Counted from the stretch's first letter, positions 31,006 through 43,608 are shown. The stretch is 64,000 nucleotides of DNA from Acanthamoeba lenticulata (GCA_002179805.1 NAVB01000412.1:1-64000), one strand, 5' to 3'. A program made the numbers and translations. Notes: a model not told the origin generated them from the letters alone.

Positions 31006-32358
31006 ATGGCATCATCCAACGGTGTGCCGGCGGGCTTTGCCGACCATGATTGGGAGAACGATGCGCAATGGAAGCGATTTCTGCAGGGTGTAGAGCTCCC
31101 GGCTAGACCGGCACAGGAAGCCGCGGCTCTGCGTCGCCTCAAGCAAAAGTATTGGCTACGTCACGTGGTATGCCTCCATCTCTTTATTCCCTGCGTATGC
31201 AGGCGATCTCACAATTCCGTACTCCTACACGCTTGGTCCACAGGATCCATCTGCCACTTTCGCGGAGAGCCAGCCCACCGCCAGCGCCGGCACCACAGAC
31301 AGCACAAGCGAACCGAGCGCGCAGCCGAGCTCGGGGCCTTCTTCATCGTCGAGCGGCGGCAGCGCCCGTACGAGCTCGGCGGGCAGCACTCCGAGCCCGC
31401 AGACCACCGTGGCGCAACTGGGTCCGCTGGGCCTGGCCGACGTCGCAGCCAACGTCGCGGTCGTCCTGAACGCGCTGGCCCTCATTCTGCTGGGCGCCTC
31501 AGCAGCCTATCGGTGGCTTCTGTTCGCCGCGTGCGCCACCTGCGCCATCCACCTCTACCGCACCCTCGGGGTATGTCTCCTTCCTCATCGGGTTCCGCTG
31601 GACAACGACGTTGCCGTAACGTGGCTGTTCCTGCGCGCACACCACACCGCAGATGCCCCAATTCTCGCGAGAGTATCTGGCGCGCCTGATGGCCATGGAG
31701 AGCACCCACTACATGCTCCTCGCCCTCATCTACATGAACGAGTCGCCCGTTCTCCGTACAACTTCCTCTCCATCTCTTCTTGTCTCGTTCGCTTGGAGTC
31801 TCACTCGTGGATGCACGGTACAGTGCTGGTGCCTGTGCTGACGATCTACGCGCTGACCAACACCGCGGCCTATGTCTCCAGCCTCGTCTCGGGCGCCTCG
31901 GGCATGTACGCGCGCTTCCGCCTCTCTTTCTTCTCGTGATGTGGGGCGTCATGGGCGTCTCTAAAAGCAGAGGAACGGGGGAACACAGAGGGCGGTACGT
32001 GCAGATGGGCACGGCCTACGTGCTGGGCAAGCGCGAGCAGCTCTTCTTTGCTGCGGCCTACCTCGAGATTTTGCTACTTCCTCTGGTGGTCATCAAGTTC
32101 TTCCAGGGGTACTTCATTCATCATCATTATCTTCTCTCTTACTATCAACAACATCTCACCATGTCGCCGCTCTGTAGGTACGTGGGCCTCATGGCGGTGG
32201 TGGTCTACTGGCAGTTTGTGGCGGCGCGCTACCGGTCCAACGCACGGACCCGCGCCGTGGCAACGAGCCTCCTGGGCCAGCTCGACTCGCTGGTGTACAC
32301 TTATCTGCCCTCCTCCATCGGTGCCCTCTACCACCGCCTCCGGGGCGCTCCCGCGTAG
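31006..32358 (+). CDS. TMEM33/Pom33 family ER-nuclear envelope membrane protein
   Basis: This is a membrane protein of the ER and nuclear envelope that shapes membranes and helps nuclear pore assembly in yeast (Pom33). A hydrophilic N-terminus with a Ser/Thr/Ala/Pro-rich stretch precedes hydrophobic helices. The family core is visible as PQFSREYLARLMAMESTHYM followed by LLALIYMNESPV, matching the LSRAFLAQALLEDSCHYLLY segment of human TMEM33, and later VLGKREQLFFAAAYLEILLL matches LSANQQNILKFIACNEIFLM. A helix and YWQFVAARYRSNARTRAVAT follow, with a short tail. About five short introns. Start ATG 31006 (MASSNGVPAGFADHDW). Confidence 0.85.
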
Positions 32359-32390
32359 GGCCCGCGAGTGGTCTGCATCGGCCAAAGCAA

Positions 32391-32396
32391 AATAAA
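32391..32396 (+). terminator. AATAAA poly(A) signal of the TMEM33 gene
   Basis: A canonical AATAAA hexamer begins 33 nt after the TMEM33 stop codon, in the 147-bp gap to the convergent PAS-kinase gene. Confidence 0.6.
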
Positions 32397-32505
32397 TAGT
32401 GAAACCGTTGAAATGGAGATGATCATCACAAAGAAAGACGTGGTGGACAAGTGATAGCTTGTTGTTACTGGTATGATACGACAGGAAGAAGGGAAGAGGA
32501 GCTGC

Positions 32506-35500
32506 TCAGAGGGATTTGGCAGGTTCGGCCTTGGCGTCCTTCTTAGCGTCCTTCTTGGTCTTGTGGGCGTGCTTCTCGCCCTTCTCCTTCTTTTCCTTGT
32601 GTTTGGCGTCCTTGTCGCTATGGTGGCGATGATGTTGCTCTTCCTCTTCCTCGTCCTCCTTCGACTTCTTCGTCTTGCTCTTCTTCTTGTCCTTCTCTTT
32701 CTCCTTCTCCTTCTCCTTTTCCTTTGCCTCATCCGCGCTCGCGGGCTTCGCGCCGCCGGAGTGGAGGTGAGCAAAGGGGCAGCCGCCACCGCCGCCGACA
32801 GGCGGGTGGGCGGCGTCGCCAGCATGGGCGTGCTGCTGCTGGAGGAGGAAGAAGGAGGCCGTGATCTGGTTGAAGTCCTCCTGGGAGATGCTCTTGAGGA
32901 TGTCGTTGCGGTCGAAGCCAAACTCCTCGAGCTTCTTCATGAGCTCCCGGCGCTCGAGCTCCTGGACCTCGTCCGCGTCGACGGCGGCCGGCGGGGCGAG
33001 CTCAGGCAGGCCCTTGTTGGTCCACGGGTGGCGCCGAATCTCGTCGATGGTGATGCGCTCGGCCGGGTCGAACCGGAAGATGCGCGCGATGAGGTCCTGG
33101 AACTCGGGCGAGATGCGGTCCTGCGGCTCGAACGGGATGTAGTCGGCGTCGACGATGTGCTGCGGGTCCTCAAAGGGCAGGTAGCCCAGCACCATGCAGT
33201 ACAGGATCACCCCCATGGACCAGATGTCCACCTCGGGCCCCTTGTACCGCCGGCACAGGAACATCTCCGGCGCCGCGTACGAAGACGACCCGCAGAAGGT
33301 CTCCAGCAGCTTCCCCTCGGCCGTGAAGTTGGACAGCCCCATGTCTGCGCAATTGGCCATTCGCGTGAGTCGCACGTGGCCACGACAAGAGCTCGAGCGA
33401 AGAAGGACGAGAAGGAAGACGTACCGATGATGACGACGTTGCGGTTACGATCGAGCATGATGTTCTCGAGCTTGAGGTCGCGGTGGACGATGCCTCGCGA
33501 GTGCATGTACTGCACGCCCTGCACGATCTGCCGCCAGAACACGCGCGCCTCGTCCTCCGGCAGCTTGTCCCTGTTGCGTTCACCCATCGTCGTCGTCATC
33601 ATCATCATCAGCGTCATCATCAGCATCGTCGGCCTCAGGACACGTGAAGAGGGGGGAAGGGCCGTACTTGGTGACGGCGTACTCGTAGAGCTCGCCGCCT
33701 TCGATGTACTGCAGCACGATGTACAGCTTCTGCGGGGCTGCGCATGTGTGTGTGTGTGTGTATAAAGGAACCGTTGTGTGAGAATTATTTCGGGCTGCGA
33801 AGATGACGATGAAGAGAGAGAGAAGGGGATTGGGGGGGGGAGGTTACCTTCGATGACTTCGAGGAGGCGGCAGACGTGCGGGTGGCGGAGGCACTTCATG
33901 ACTTCGATCTCGCGGAAGCGCTCCAGGTCCACCTTGGACTTCTCGATGGTCTTGATGATCACCTGTGTGCACGTGTACAAAATTAGTTGCCCTGAAGGTA
34001 GATGGTGAAGGTGATGACGATGAAGAAGAAAGAGAGGAAGAAGAAGAAGAAGAAGAAGATGACGAGAAGAGGGACGTACGCGCTCCTTGGTCAGGTGGTG
34101 GCGCGCGAGACGGACCTGGCCGTAGAGGCCCTCGGCCAGGATGGAGTCGACCTCGTAGTTGCCGATGTAGCGCACCTCCTTTGCGTGCTTCTTCTCTGTG
34201 CGGGTCGTTTGTTTGTTTGTTTGTTTGTGAGCATAACATCAACAACAACAAGAAGAAGAAGAAGAGAGGACGGGGCGGGGGCGCACCTTGCTGGGAGAGG
34301 ACGCGCGTGATCTTGCCGCCAAACATGATCTCGCCGTTCTCCATGAACTCGTTGACCTCGAGCGTGATCAGGAAGGTTGATCCATCCTGCCACAACATCA
34401 TCAATTATTTATTTTATTTTAAAAAATAAATAAATAAATAAATAAGAATAAAAATGATTGGCAGCCGCACCTTGTGGCGGGCCTTGAGGGTGCGGTTGGT
34501 GCCGATGATACGCTTCTTGTGGGTGCGGAAGTAGCGCTTCAGGTAGGTGTCGTGCATCTCCGAGTGCGGGTGGGTCATGATGATCTTGATGTTCCTGTCC
34601 AGGAGCTCCTCCTTCGTGTACCCGAACATGAGCCACATCGCCTGATTCAGCGACCGAATCGTCCTACATTTTCCATATTATTTTAGTTTCATTTCTTTTA
34701 TAAATTATATTATATTATGATATTATTTATTGGCCATGGGACGCACCCCTTGTGGTCGATGGTGACGTGGGCCTCGATCTGCTCGGTGATCTGGTTGATG
34801 AAGGCGCAGAAGGTGCGCTTGCCGCCCTCCATGCGCTCGTTGATGAGCAGCGAGATGGGCATCTCCGACCCGTCCTTGTGCCGTCCGTTCAGGTTGCGCA
34901 CGCGGCCCAGCACGTGCTTCACTGCACACGATGGACGACCATCGCCGTGAGGCTCGAGCCCCTGCGCCGAGGCGTAGGAAGAAGAAAAGAAAAAGAAAAG
35001 AAGAGGACGGACCTCCGGTTTCGCGATAGCGGCGCATGTAGTCGTCGTGAAGGGAGGCGTGGGGCTCGGCAGCAAGAGCGGACACGTTGAGGCCGAGCAA
35101 CTCGCCTCGCGAGTAGCCAAAGAGGTTCTCGCACTTGCCGTTGTTGGACAAGATCACCTGTGCCGCACGACGCCCACGTTTAGTGCTCCCCGTCTTGAGG
35201 ATCTTGTGTGGAAGGTGGTGGAAGCGCCGACGACGTACGCCATACTCGTCCGAGGTGACGAAGCCGGTCTTGTCCTCGAGCTCCTCGATGAGGCCGCAGT
35301 AAAAGACCTCGTCCTTGATGGTGATACGCGAGAGCGACAGGCGGATACGCACCACGCTCCCGTCCTTCTTTTCACCCTCCACCTCGCGCGCCCGGCCGAT
35401 CACCTGCAGCACGGACGCATAAAATGATTATGATTTATATTATTATATTTTTTTAATATCTTTGTATGTTTTTATATATATATTCTTATTTGTAAACAAG

Positions 35501-35801
35501 AGGAAGGAGAAGGAGTGAACCTTTGGGACGCCAGAACGGTGGTAGTTGTCAATATAGGAGTCATGTTGTGCCTTCCACGGTGGCGGGACCAGGACGTTGA
35601 CGGACTTTCTGCCAGTCACACAGGAAAAGGAGCAAAAGAATAAGTGGAAGAAGATGACAGGACAAGAGGGGTGCGAATCGTGATGTACCCAATGAGTTCT
35701 TCAGCACGCTGGTATCCAAACAATCGGAGGGCTTCGCGATTAACGGAGCGGATGATCTTATCCTGCCCGATGGTTACCACGGCCTTCTGCATGGCCGCCA
35801 T
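32506..35801 (-). CDS. Triple-PAS Ser/Thr protein kinase (CAMK/AMPK-like)
   Basis: Three PAS modules come first: [36 protein letters not shown] and [18 protein letters not shown], each followed by a PAC-like segment such as [18 protein letters not shown]. The kinase domain then runs [46 protein letters not shown], activation start DMGLSNF (Met in place of the DFG Phe), [11 protein letters not shown], and [24 protein letters not shown]-like helix set ([20 protein letters not shown]) resembles SNF1/MARK kinases. The C-terminal tail is Lys/Glu/His-rich. About ten introns. ATG 35801 ([12 protein letters not shown]) opens the first PAS. It is probably a sensor kinase; the PAS ligand is unknown. 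Confidence 0.88.
33745..33761. repeat. (TG)n microsatellite in a PAS-kinase intron
   Basis: A short uninterrupted TG dinucleotide run lies inside an intron of the kinase domain. Confidence 0.85.
34207..34228. repeat. (GTTT)n microsatellite in a PAS-kinase intron
   Basis: A tetranucleotide run of GTTT units (about 5.5 copies) lies within an intron between the third PAS and the kinase domain. Confidence 0.85.
34424..34446. repeat. (AAAT)n microsatellite in a PAS-kinase intron
   Basis: AAAT tetranucleotide units repeat within an AT-rich intron flanking the third PAS exon. Confidence 0.8.
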
Positions 35802-36135
35802 GATGCCTGGAGCAGTAGTGCACGGTCAGGTGGTTCGTGGCAACAAGGACAGTTGAAGAAACCCGCTAACCAACCAGCTCCGCCGGAGAGAGCACGTTCG
35901 GTGAAAACTGTAGCACAAACCCAAGAAAACTGCTTGAGATTTCCAAGCCTCCACGCTTTGTTTAAATTATTTTTATGCCTAGCCGAAGTTGCGAACGCCT
36001 CTCGACCTTCCACCACGACGCGCCACGGGGCGCAGACAGACAGTCTTCGCCGAGGCAATAAATATGGGTCCAGGAAGGTCTCGGGGGTAGTAGTGGTCAA
36101 CAACGTGAGGCCGTGGCGCTCCTCCTGCAGCAAGA
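35802..36135. other. Intergenic region upstream of the PAS kinase
   Basis: This lies between the RRM gene stop and the PAS-kinase start, both on the minus strand. An AT-rich patch around 35958-35980 (ATAAAAATAATTTAAAC on the minus strand) could be a core promoter element. A possible 5' UTR acceptor (CTGCTCCAG) lies just before the ATG. No gene is seen. Confidence 0.4.
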
Positions 36136-37283
36136 TCACTGCACGATGACTTCGTCGGCAACGGCCAGTTCTCGGCTGGGCTCGTCTATCGCATCTCTGC
36201 TCCACGTAAGAGCGTCAGCAACGTGTTAAAGAGGAGGCAGCAAAGGCGAGAGGAAGAAGGAGGTAAAGCGGATGTACCCGTTGGCGACGGGGACAGTGGG
36301 TTGGGAGGGAGGGAAGGTCGTCCTGCGGGCCTGGTAGTCGCTCGAAAAGCCCTTGGTCCCGTCAGGTCCCCTGGGGATGTACGAGTTGCCTCCCTTGCTG
36401 ACGCTGCGGGTCGTCCTGTTGCCCGAATGGAACCAAAAACAAGAATAAATAAATACACAAAATTGAAAATAAGCAGTTAGCATGAGTGGTTGTAGCCTCT
36501 GGTTGTACTAATCATCAATCGCACCTCTTGCGTGAGGGCTCCCACGAGGTCGTGGGGCTGCCGACGCTGCTGCTGCCAAAGCTGCTGCTAAAGCTGCTGC
36601 CGTAGCTGCCATAGCTGCCAAACGGGGGCTCGACCAGAGCCTCCTCCTCTCGTCCCCTCCGTTCGACGGTTCCTCGGCGAGGCTGCACAGCGAGTGGCAC
36701 AATGAGCACCAATGGCAAGCAATGAGCGCACGAGAGGGAAGGCGTACGCGTCCATTGACTCGCTGAGGCGAGGGCTTGTCGTGGCTGGCGGTCTCCTCGT
36801 AAGGAGACATGGGTTGAAGCTGGGCCTGCTGGGCCTGTTGGGGCTGCTGTTGCGCCTGCGCGGGCGTCCGCTTGAGCTCGATTCGCAACTTGCGGCCCAT
36901 GATGTCCAGGCCTTGAAGGGCCGCCATCATGGCGTTGATGTTCACGTCCCGATTGTACTTGACAAAGGCCATGCCCTTGAAACCACCGCCACCCGCCTTG
37001 TCATAAATGTAGCGGACCTGCTTGGGCTTGGCCTCAAATGTGTTCTGTGTGAGCGGCGAGTCATCTTGTTAGCCACACACCGATCGGCGCAATTTGAATG
37101 TAACTGAAAATTGCTTGAGGGGCAAGAATGCAGGGCTACCAAAATCGAGATGAAATCGACATCGGGCAGGTGAAATGGAATGTTCTTCACCACCAGGGTG
37201 TCCACAACCGAGGCTCCACCCTCCTGAGCAACTGCCACGGGACGGGAGGGAGAGGGGATAGGAACGGCGGGCGATTGATCCAT
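36136..37283 (-). CDS. Single-RRM RNA-binding protein
   Basis: This is an RNA-binding protein with one RNA recognition motif near the N-terminus. RNP2 is LVVKNIPF, and RNP1 lies in GGFKGMAFVKYNRDVNIN, followed by MMAALQGLDIMGRKLRIELK, the end of the RRM. The rest is low complexity: a Gln/Ala-rich stretch (AQAQQQPQQAQQAQLQPM), an Arg/Glu-rich piece, a Ser/Gly/Tyr/Phe stretch (SYGSYGSSFSSSFGSSS), then KGGNSYIPRGPDGTKGF, and an acidic end VADEVIVQ. About five introns. The ATG at 37283 (MDQSPAVPIPSPS) is chosen; 37307 is in frame as well. The low-complexity tail suggests granule association. Its RNA targets are unknown. Confidence 0.85.
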
Positions 37284-37596
37284 AGAACCGATACGATATA
37301 ACGACACCTCCTCGATGCAGCACCTCCTCCCTTCGCCTCACCTTCTCCGCCGAACAAAGCCCATGTGCGGCAGCCCTCCGGAGTTGCGGGCCAGTGCACC
37401 GGAGTGTGGTGGTTCAGCAAAGCCCAGCCCAGCCCGTCTAGGCAGGCAGAATTCTCAGAACGCAAACTGACGCAGTTGAGCGCCAAAACCGAGCCGGTCG
37501 AGCCTGGCTGTGCGTGATCTGACAGGGAAGACTTGTGACCAGGAAGAGCAAACACTGAGAACACAAATCGAAAGAGAGACGCGTCAGCCGACTCAG
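37284..37596. other. Divergent promoter region, RRM / kelch-BTB
   Basis: This 313-bp gap separates two oppositely transcribed genes. I see no RNA gene, repeat or obvious core promoter motif in it. Confidence 0.45.
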
Positions 37597-39810
37597 ATGA
37601 GCTGGGACGCTGTAAATGTTAGGGGAACGCCACCTTGCGGGCGCTATGGCCATACGGCTTCCGTGGTGGGACGCAAAATATTCGTGTTTGGCGGATTTGA
37701 TGGCAATTCACAGCTGAATGACGTGCATGTGCTCGATCAGAAGGAGGTCAACGAAGGTCGTTCTCTTCTTCCGCTACACCTTCTGCCTCTTTTTTTCGTT
37801 GCTGGCATTCAGTCTGAAGAAGACCTTTTGACGTGTAGAGGGCGAGGTTCAGTATGTGTGGACCCAACCACTCATCACGGGCAAGGCACCGTGCGGGCGG
37901 TATGGCCACACGGCCTCGGTCGTTGGCAGCAAGATCTACATATTCGGCGGCAACGCTGGCACCAATATGCGTTTGAACGACATGCACATTCTCGACACAG
38001 GTTCAGTCCTCCCGCTTTTTCTCAACAGGCCTCGTTGACCTCGCGTCGTCACGTGCTGACATCTGCGCGTTGCTGCAGACGAAATGCATTGGATAACGCC
38101 ACTTGTGGGCGGAGCGGCGCCTTGCGAGCGTAGTGGCCACACAGCATCGGTGATCGGCGGCCGTATCTTCATCTTTGGCGGGTTCAGCTACGCCGGGGGC
38201 GAGTGGCTCAACGATACCCACATCTTCAACACAGGTGGCACCACTTGCTCATGTCTATGCGCTCTCGCTCTTCTCTCAGTTTTGAACTTTGATTAAGCTT
38301 TTCCACCTTCACAGGAAGCCACAAGTGGCGGCGGGTGGTCACAACGGGCACACCGCCCACAGGCCGCAACTATCACACAGCGTCCGTGGTGGGCAAGCGC
38401 ATCTACATCTTTGGCGGCTTTGGCAACAACGTGTGGCTCAATGACATGCATATACTCGATTCTGAGGTTTGAACCTTGTTCTGCTTCTTCTTGATGCCGT
38501 CAACACCTGACACCCATGTGTTCTGCTTCCACAGCTGTGCTCGTGGGCGGTGCCAGGGGAATCAGCCGAGGACGAGGGCGAGCCGCCAGCCGAGCACAGC
38601 GACCACGTCGCTTTCGTCATCGGGAAGAATGTATTCATATTTGGAGGGTGCGTCACAAGTCATGGTTATTGTTGTTCATCATCTATGGTCTCCCCCGCCT
38701 CGCTCTGCTCACTTGTGGCGGCACTTCAGGTACTACGCGAAGAAGCAGCTGAACGACTTGCACTTGTTCGACACGTTTCGAGAGCGTTGGATTCGGCCTG
38801 TGCTGACGGGGTCCGGGCCGTGCGGCCGGAACTACCACACGGCCTCTGTTCTGGATAACCGGGTGTTCATATTTGGTGGGTACGATGGGCACAAGATGCT
38901 CAACGATGTACATGTACTGCGCCTCGAGGGCGTTGAGTTGATGAAGGTTCGCCCAGCCACATAGATAGATAGCGGTGATGTTTTCGTCTGGCCTATGCTG
39001 ACAACCATACGTTGCACTCATCGACTACAACAGAAGCAACACGAGATCCAGTTGAAGTTCGATAGGATGGCCAGCCAGCTGCAGGCCATGCTGCTTCGTT
39101 CTCGGGAGGAGCTGCACGATGCCTTTGAGGAAGACATCAACACGCAGGTGCGACAGAGCTGCTCTGCTCTGCTCGAAAGATTGTGGTTGTTGTTCACGTG
39201 ACTGTTGTAATGTGTAGAGGGAGTTCCTGGATACGGTGCGTCGGAACACTACGAAGGAGCTCGAAACGGTGCGAGCCCTCATCGAGAAGGAGAAGCTCGT
39301 CCTTAAGAGGGAGCGAAAGATGGTCAAAGAGGTCAAGAAAGGTCAGAGCAGTCGTGTGAAGCTCAACATAGGCGGCCACAAGGTGACGCCTCTCTCATCG
39401 GTCATGCTCGTGTGGCTTCTACTGAACGTGACTCTGCACGTGCACTCCAGTTCGAGACGTCTCTAGCAACACTGACAAAGCACGGCGGGTCGATGTTTGC
39501 TGCCATGTTCAGCGGAAGACATAACGTCGAACCCGACGAGGTACGTAAACTCTGAACGTGGAAAACAAAGTGGTGCTGAGCAAAGGCGATCGTCGCCGTT
39601 CTTCAGGATGGTTTCTACTTTGTGGACCGAGACGGGACGCATTTTAACCACATTCTCAACTTCCTGCGAGACGGGATGCTCAACATCCCTGAAGACCGCT
39701 ACCTGTACAACTGGCTCATCAACGAGGCCAACTTCTACGCGCTGCCCGATCTCGAGCGGCTCTGCCGCAAGGCCCTCAAGCACAAGGAAAAGCCTCTTGC
39801 CAAGGAGTGA
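37597..39810 (+). CDS. Kelch-repeat protein with coiled coil and C-terminal BTB (T1/KCTD-type) domain
   Basis: Six kelch units form the N-terminal half, each with the pattern GRxGHTASVVG..IFVFGG, for example CGRYGHTASVVGRKIFVFGG and CGRNYHTASVLDNRVFIFGG, separated by LNDxHxLD motifs. A charged coiled coil (KQHEIQLKFDRMASQLQAML and later ALIEKEKLVLKRERKMVKE) follows. The C-terminal domain VKLNIGGHKFETSLATLTKH, then GSMFAAMFSG, GFYFVDRDGTHFNHILNFLR and LINEANFYALPDLERLC is a KCTD-type BTB. Order kelch-coil-BTB is the reverse of BTB-BACK-kelch CUL3 adaptors. About nine introns. The ATG at 37597 (MSWDAVNVRG) starts just before the first kelch unit. Likely a CUL3 substrate adaptor or scaffold. Confidence 0.88.
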
Positions 39811-40063
39811 TGTTTCTTTCGTTGGGTGTTGTAAGTTGGGAGTAAAAAATGCCTCTGCTCGGGTTCTTATGTAAGTGCGTGTTGCAAGCAGGCAGTTCTT
39901 GGCTACGCGCAGGGTCGCACCTGCCAAAGGGCGTCGCCACATTAAGGAAGGTGAAGGTCTTGTTGTTCAAGGTGTTTCACGTAACGAGGGCGTGGCAGGC
40001 CGGCTGTGAAAAACAAGTCCGCGAAACGTTTCTTCATCTTCAAAGCACGCAAGGAGAATAGGC

Positions 40064-43000
40064 ATGGAAGCTGTGCTGCGGCATATCGATCAAGTGCGCG
40101 TGCCCACCGCCTCGAGCACTGTGTGGAAGGATGAGTGTGCCTTTTCCTTCGAGTCGCCTGTACGTCTGGAGCGCAGTGAATCTGCTGAGCACGCGCTGGT
40201 GTCGGTGCACTGATTTGGGCAAACAAACTCTGTAGGAGGCCGACGAAGGGCTCTTTATTGATCTCAACTCGTGGCTCGGGTTCAGCAAGCACTTCGCCAA
40301 GGTCAACTTCGAAAAGACTGGCCATGCTCTCTACTTGAACATTAAGCGGCGCATCAAGGCATGACAACAGCTGCTTGCACCAGAGTTCTGCCACATGATT
40401 AATAACGCTTTTGCTTCAACAGGAGAAGAAGCAAGAGCCTGAGGAGAAGGAAAGCGAGGAGCCGCCCAAGAAGAAAGCCTCTATTCTCGGCATCGGTGTG
40501 CAGGGTGGATTTGAAGGAGATGCTAAGATGGAGCAAGAGGAGACCTACTCACTGGTGGTTCTTCCTGATTACACTTCCTTCCCCATCACCTTGGACCAGC
40601 TGCCCGAGAAGGTGCAAAGATGCAAGCATCTTTTATGCACTTTCTTTTTATTTATTTCTATTTATTTAGTCTACTGCATAGGCTTAACAACTCGAGTGTG
40701 CAGGTCAAACAAGCTATCACCGCTATTGTGGCTTCGGACTCGGCCTCCAAGGTCGAGGACCTGGCCGCGTGGGTGGCTGATAAAGACCTCGAGGTGAGCA
40801 AGCACGCTGATGACTTGCTCCAGCTCGACACAGGCAAAAAGATCCCCTCTTGCAACTGGAAGTGCGAGCACGAGGGCTGTGACAAAACCGAGAACCTGTG
40901 GCTTAACCTCACGGACGGCCTCATCCTCTGCGGACGGCGGAACTGGGATGGCTCCGGTGGCAACGGTCATGCCCTTGAGCACTATGAGCAGACACAGTTC
41001 CCCCTTTCGGTCAAGCTCGGCACTGTCACCGCGCAGGGCGCTGGTACGCCTCGACTCTAGTTTCCTATGTCTGCAGGCTCCTTGCTCACTTCTGCACGCA
41101 AACAGACGTCTTCGACTACGTAAAGGGTGACCTCGTGTTGGACCCTAAGCTCGCCGAGCACCTGGCCCACTGGGGTATCGACATGCACAAGATGGAGAAG
41201 GTGAGTGCAGACCTACATCCTTATTGTGCTCTTGACATCATTTTCTGACCACTCTTTGTGTTGAAAACAGACCGAGAAGACGATGGCTGAGCTCGAGCTG
41301 GACCTGCAGTACTCGTACGACTGGAACAGGATTCAGGAGCAGGGCAAGAGCCACAGCCCTGTTTACGGCCCAGGCTTTACCGGCATCCAGAACCTGGGCA
41401 ACAGCTGCTACATGTCATCGGTTATGCAGGTCCTGTTCGCCCTGCCCGACTTCCAGAAGCGCTACAACGACCACAAGGATGAGATCTACCGCCTGGCGCC
41501 TGCCGACCCCACCCAGGACTTCCACACGCAGATGTACATTAGCGCTCGATGACCCGACATGCCATTGTGTTTCGTCAAGTTACTCACTTCCGCTATCAGG
41601 GCCAAGTTTGCCGATGGGTTGCTGTCGGGCCACTATTCGCAGCCCCCGCGTGAGGGCGACCAGATGGATACGGAGGAGAAGGAAGGCCGCGACATTCACA
41701 CTGTACGTGACTTCATAGGTGGCATATTTATTTGTTTATGAGCCCTGAATGACTCTTTCTGATGCATGTATGTCCTCTGCAGCTTGGAATCAGGCCGCGC
41801 ATGTTTAAGAGCTTCATAGGTAAGGGTCACCCAGAGTTCTCTACCATGAGGCAGCAGGACGCTCTCGAGTTCTTCCAGTACTTGATGACGATCGTCCAGC
41901 AGAAGGAGCGTGCCTACCCCGGGACCAAGTTCGATCCCTCGCGGTCCTTCCAGTTCAAGGTGCGCTTAAACGTTCATTATTTCATCATGGTCGTCGCCCT
42001 TCTTGTTGACGATGTGAGGCTGATTATTTTTACTTCTCGTTCCGGCTCAGATGCAAGACAAGTACAAGTGCATGTCATCCAACCAGGCTAAGTACATGAC
42101 CAGGGATGAGAGCCTGCTCTCGCTGGCCATCCCGCTCGACAAGATGAGCAACAAGGAGGAGTATGCCATGTTTGAGATTCGCCAGCGCGAGCTCAAGGAT
42201 CAGGGCCTGAAGCCGTACGTGGCTCTCCCCCGCGAGGCAACGCGAGTATCGTTGATACGATTTTAACGCTAACTTTCCCATTTTTCGGTTGCAGGGACAA
42301 GGACGAAAAAGTGGTGAGGCCTCACGTCTCGCTGATGTCGTGTCTGGAGGACCTGGCCGCGCCCGAGCTCATTGAGGACTTCTACAGCACTGCCATCAAG
42401 GGCAAGACCACCGCCACCAAGTACACCCGTTTCGCTCTTCTGGGATTCAATCTTTTCTTCAGCCAAATGACCATCTCTGTTTGTGTGCAATCGCACACAG
42501 GACGACGCGGATGCTCACCTTCCCCAAGTACCTCGCTGTGCACCTCAAGAAGTACGTCTACACCGAGAGCGGCCTGCCCAAGAAGCTCGGTACCGATACC
42601 GCGTCATGTCCCACCCACATAGACCGGTTACTGACCTTTTTTCTCCAAAATTAACACTAAATCATATGACAGACGTGTTTGTCGACGTGCCCGACGAGCT
42701 CGACCTTAGCCTGCTCAAGGGTGCCGGTCCGCAGCCCGACGAAGAGCAGCTCCCGGAGGGCGAGGAGCCCAAGCAGGCGCCGCAGCCCAACCCCGAGGTC
42801 GTCGCGCAGCTGATGGGCATGGGCTTCCCCGAGCTCCACTGCCAGAAGGCCGCCCTCAACTCGGGTACGGACTCGACACTTCGCTTGTCCTGCTGACGTG
42901 TGCTGACGTCGTCATGGTGGGTGGGCGGTCGATAACAAACAGGTAACTCGGACCCGGAGGCGGCGATGAACTGGCTGCTGTCGCACATGGACGATCCCGA

Positions 43001-43536
43001 CCTCGACAAGCCGCTCGAGTCCGCCGCCGGAGCTTCGGCCGCGGGAGGCTCGGCTGCCGGTGACTCGTCGGTCAACGAGGAGGCCGTCATGATGCTCTCA
43101 AGCATGGGCTTCTCGCGCGAGCAGGTTCGCCTTATCTACGTCATCATCACCGTCTCATCGTTCTCGTATTCTCACCTGTGATGTGGTCATTACACAGGCC
43201 GTCCGGGCGCTGAAGGCCACCAACGGCGACGTGGAACGCGCCACGGACTGGATCTTCAGCCACGCCGACGAGCTCGATGCCGCCGAGCCCGCCTCTGGTG
43301 GCGCGTCTGTGACGTCGGCGGCAGCAACGACGGAGGACGCGATGGACGTGGAAAATGCGACGCGGTATCGTTTGGTGGCGTTCATCTCGCACATCGGCGG
43401 GTCGACGGCAACTGGCCACTACGTGTGCCACATCAAGAAGGACGGCCGCTGGGTCATCTTCAACGACGAGAAGGTAGCGCTCTCCGAGGACACGCCCAAG
43501 GACATGGGCTACCTCTACTTCTTCGAGCGCGTGTGA
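40064..43536 (+). CDS. Ubiquitin carboxyl-terminal hydrolase 5/13 (isopeptidase T)
   Basis: This is a deubiquitinase that disassembles free polyubiquitin chains. Domains in order: an N-terminal cryptic zinc-finger region (MEAVLRHIDQVRVPTAS); a UBP zinc finger (CNWKCEHEGCDKTENLWLNL, then CGRRNWDGSGGNGHALEHYE), which binds the free ubiquitin C-terminus; the USP catalytic core with nucleophile Cys in GIQNLGNSCYMSSVMQVLF and the Gln/Asp box MRQQDALEFFQYL; two UBA domains (QLMGMGFPELHCQKAALNSG and MLSSMGFSREQAVRALKATN) inserted in the core; and the His box HIGGSTATGHYVCHIKKDGRW. It ends MGYLYFFERV. All catalytic residues are present. About twelve introns. The ATG at 40064 fits the family start. 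Confidence 0.95.
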
Positions 43537-43608
43537 GCAAAGAGGGCCTGAGGAATGCATGGACCACCTTCTTTGCTGCAGCCTTCATGTGGTGAATGAA
43601 CCTTTTTA

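Noticed and set aside
32473..33765. 430-codon open frame opposite the PAS kinase
   Set aside because: It is antisense to the kinase exons and the Lys/Glu-rich tail; repeated Leu/Val/Phe runs come from the complementary codons.
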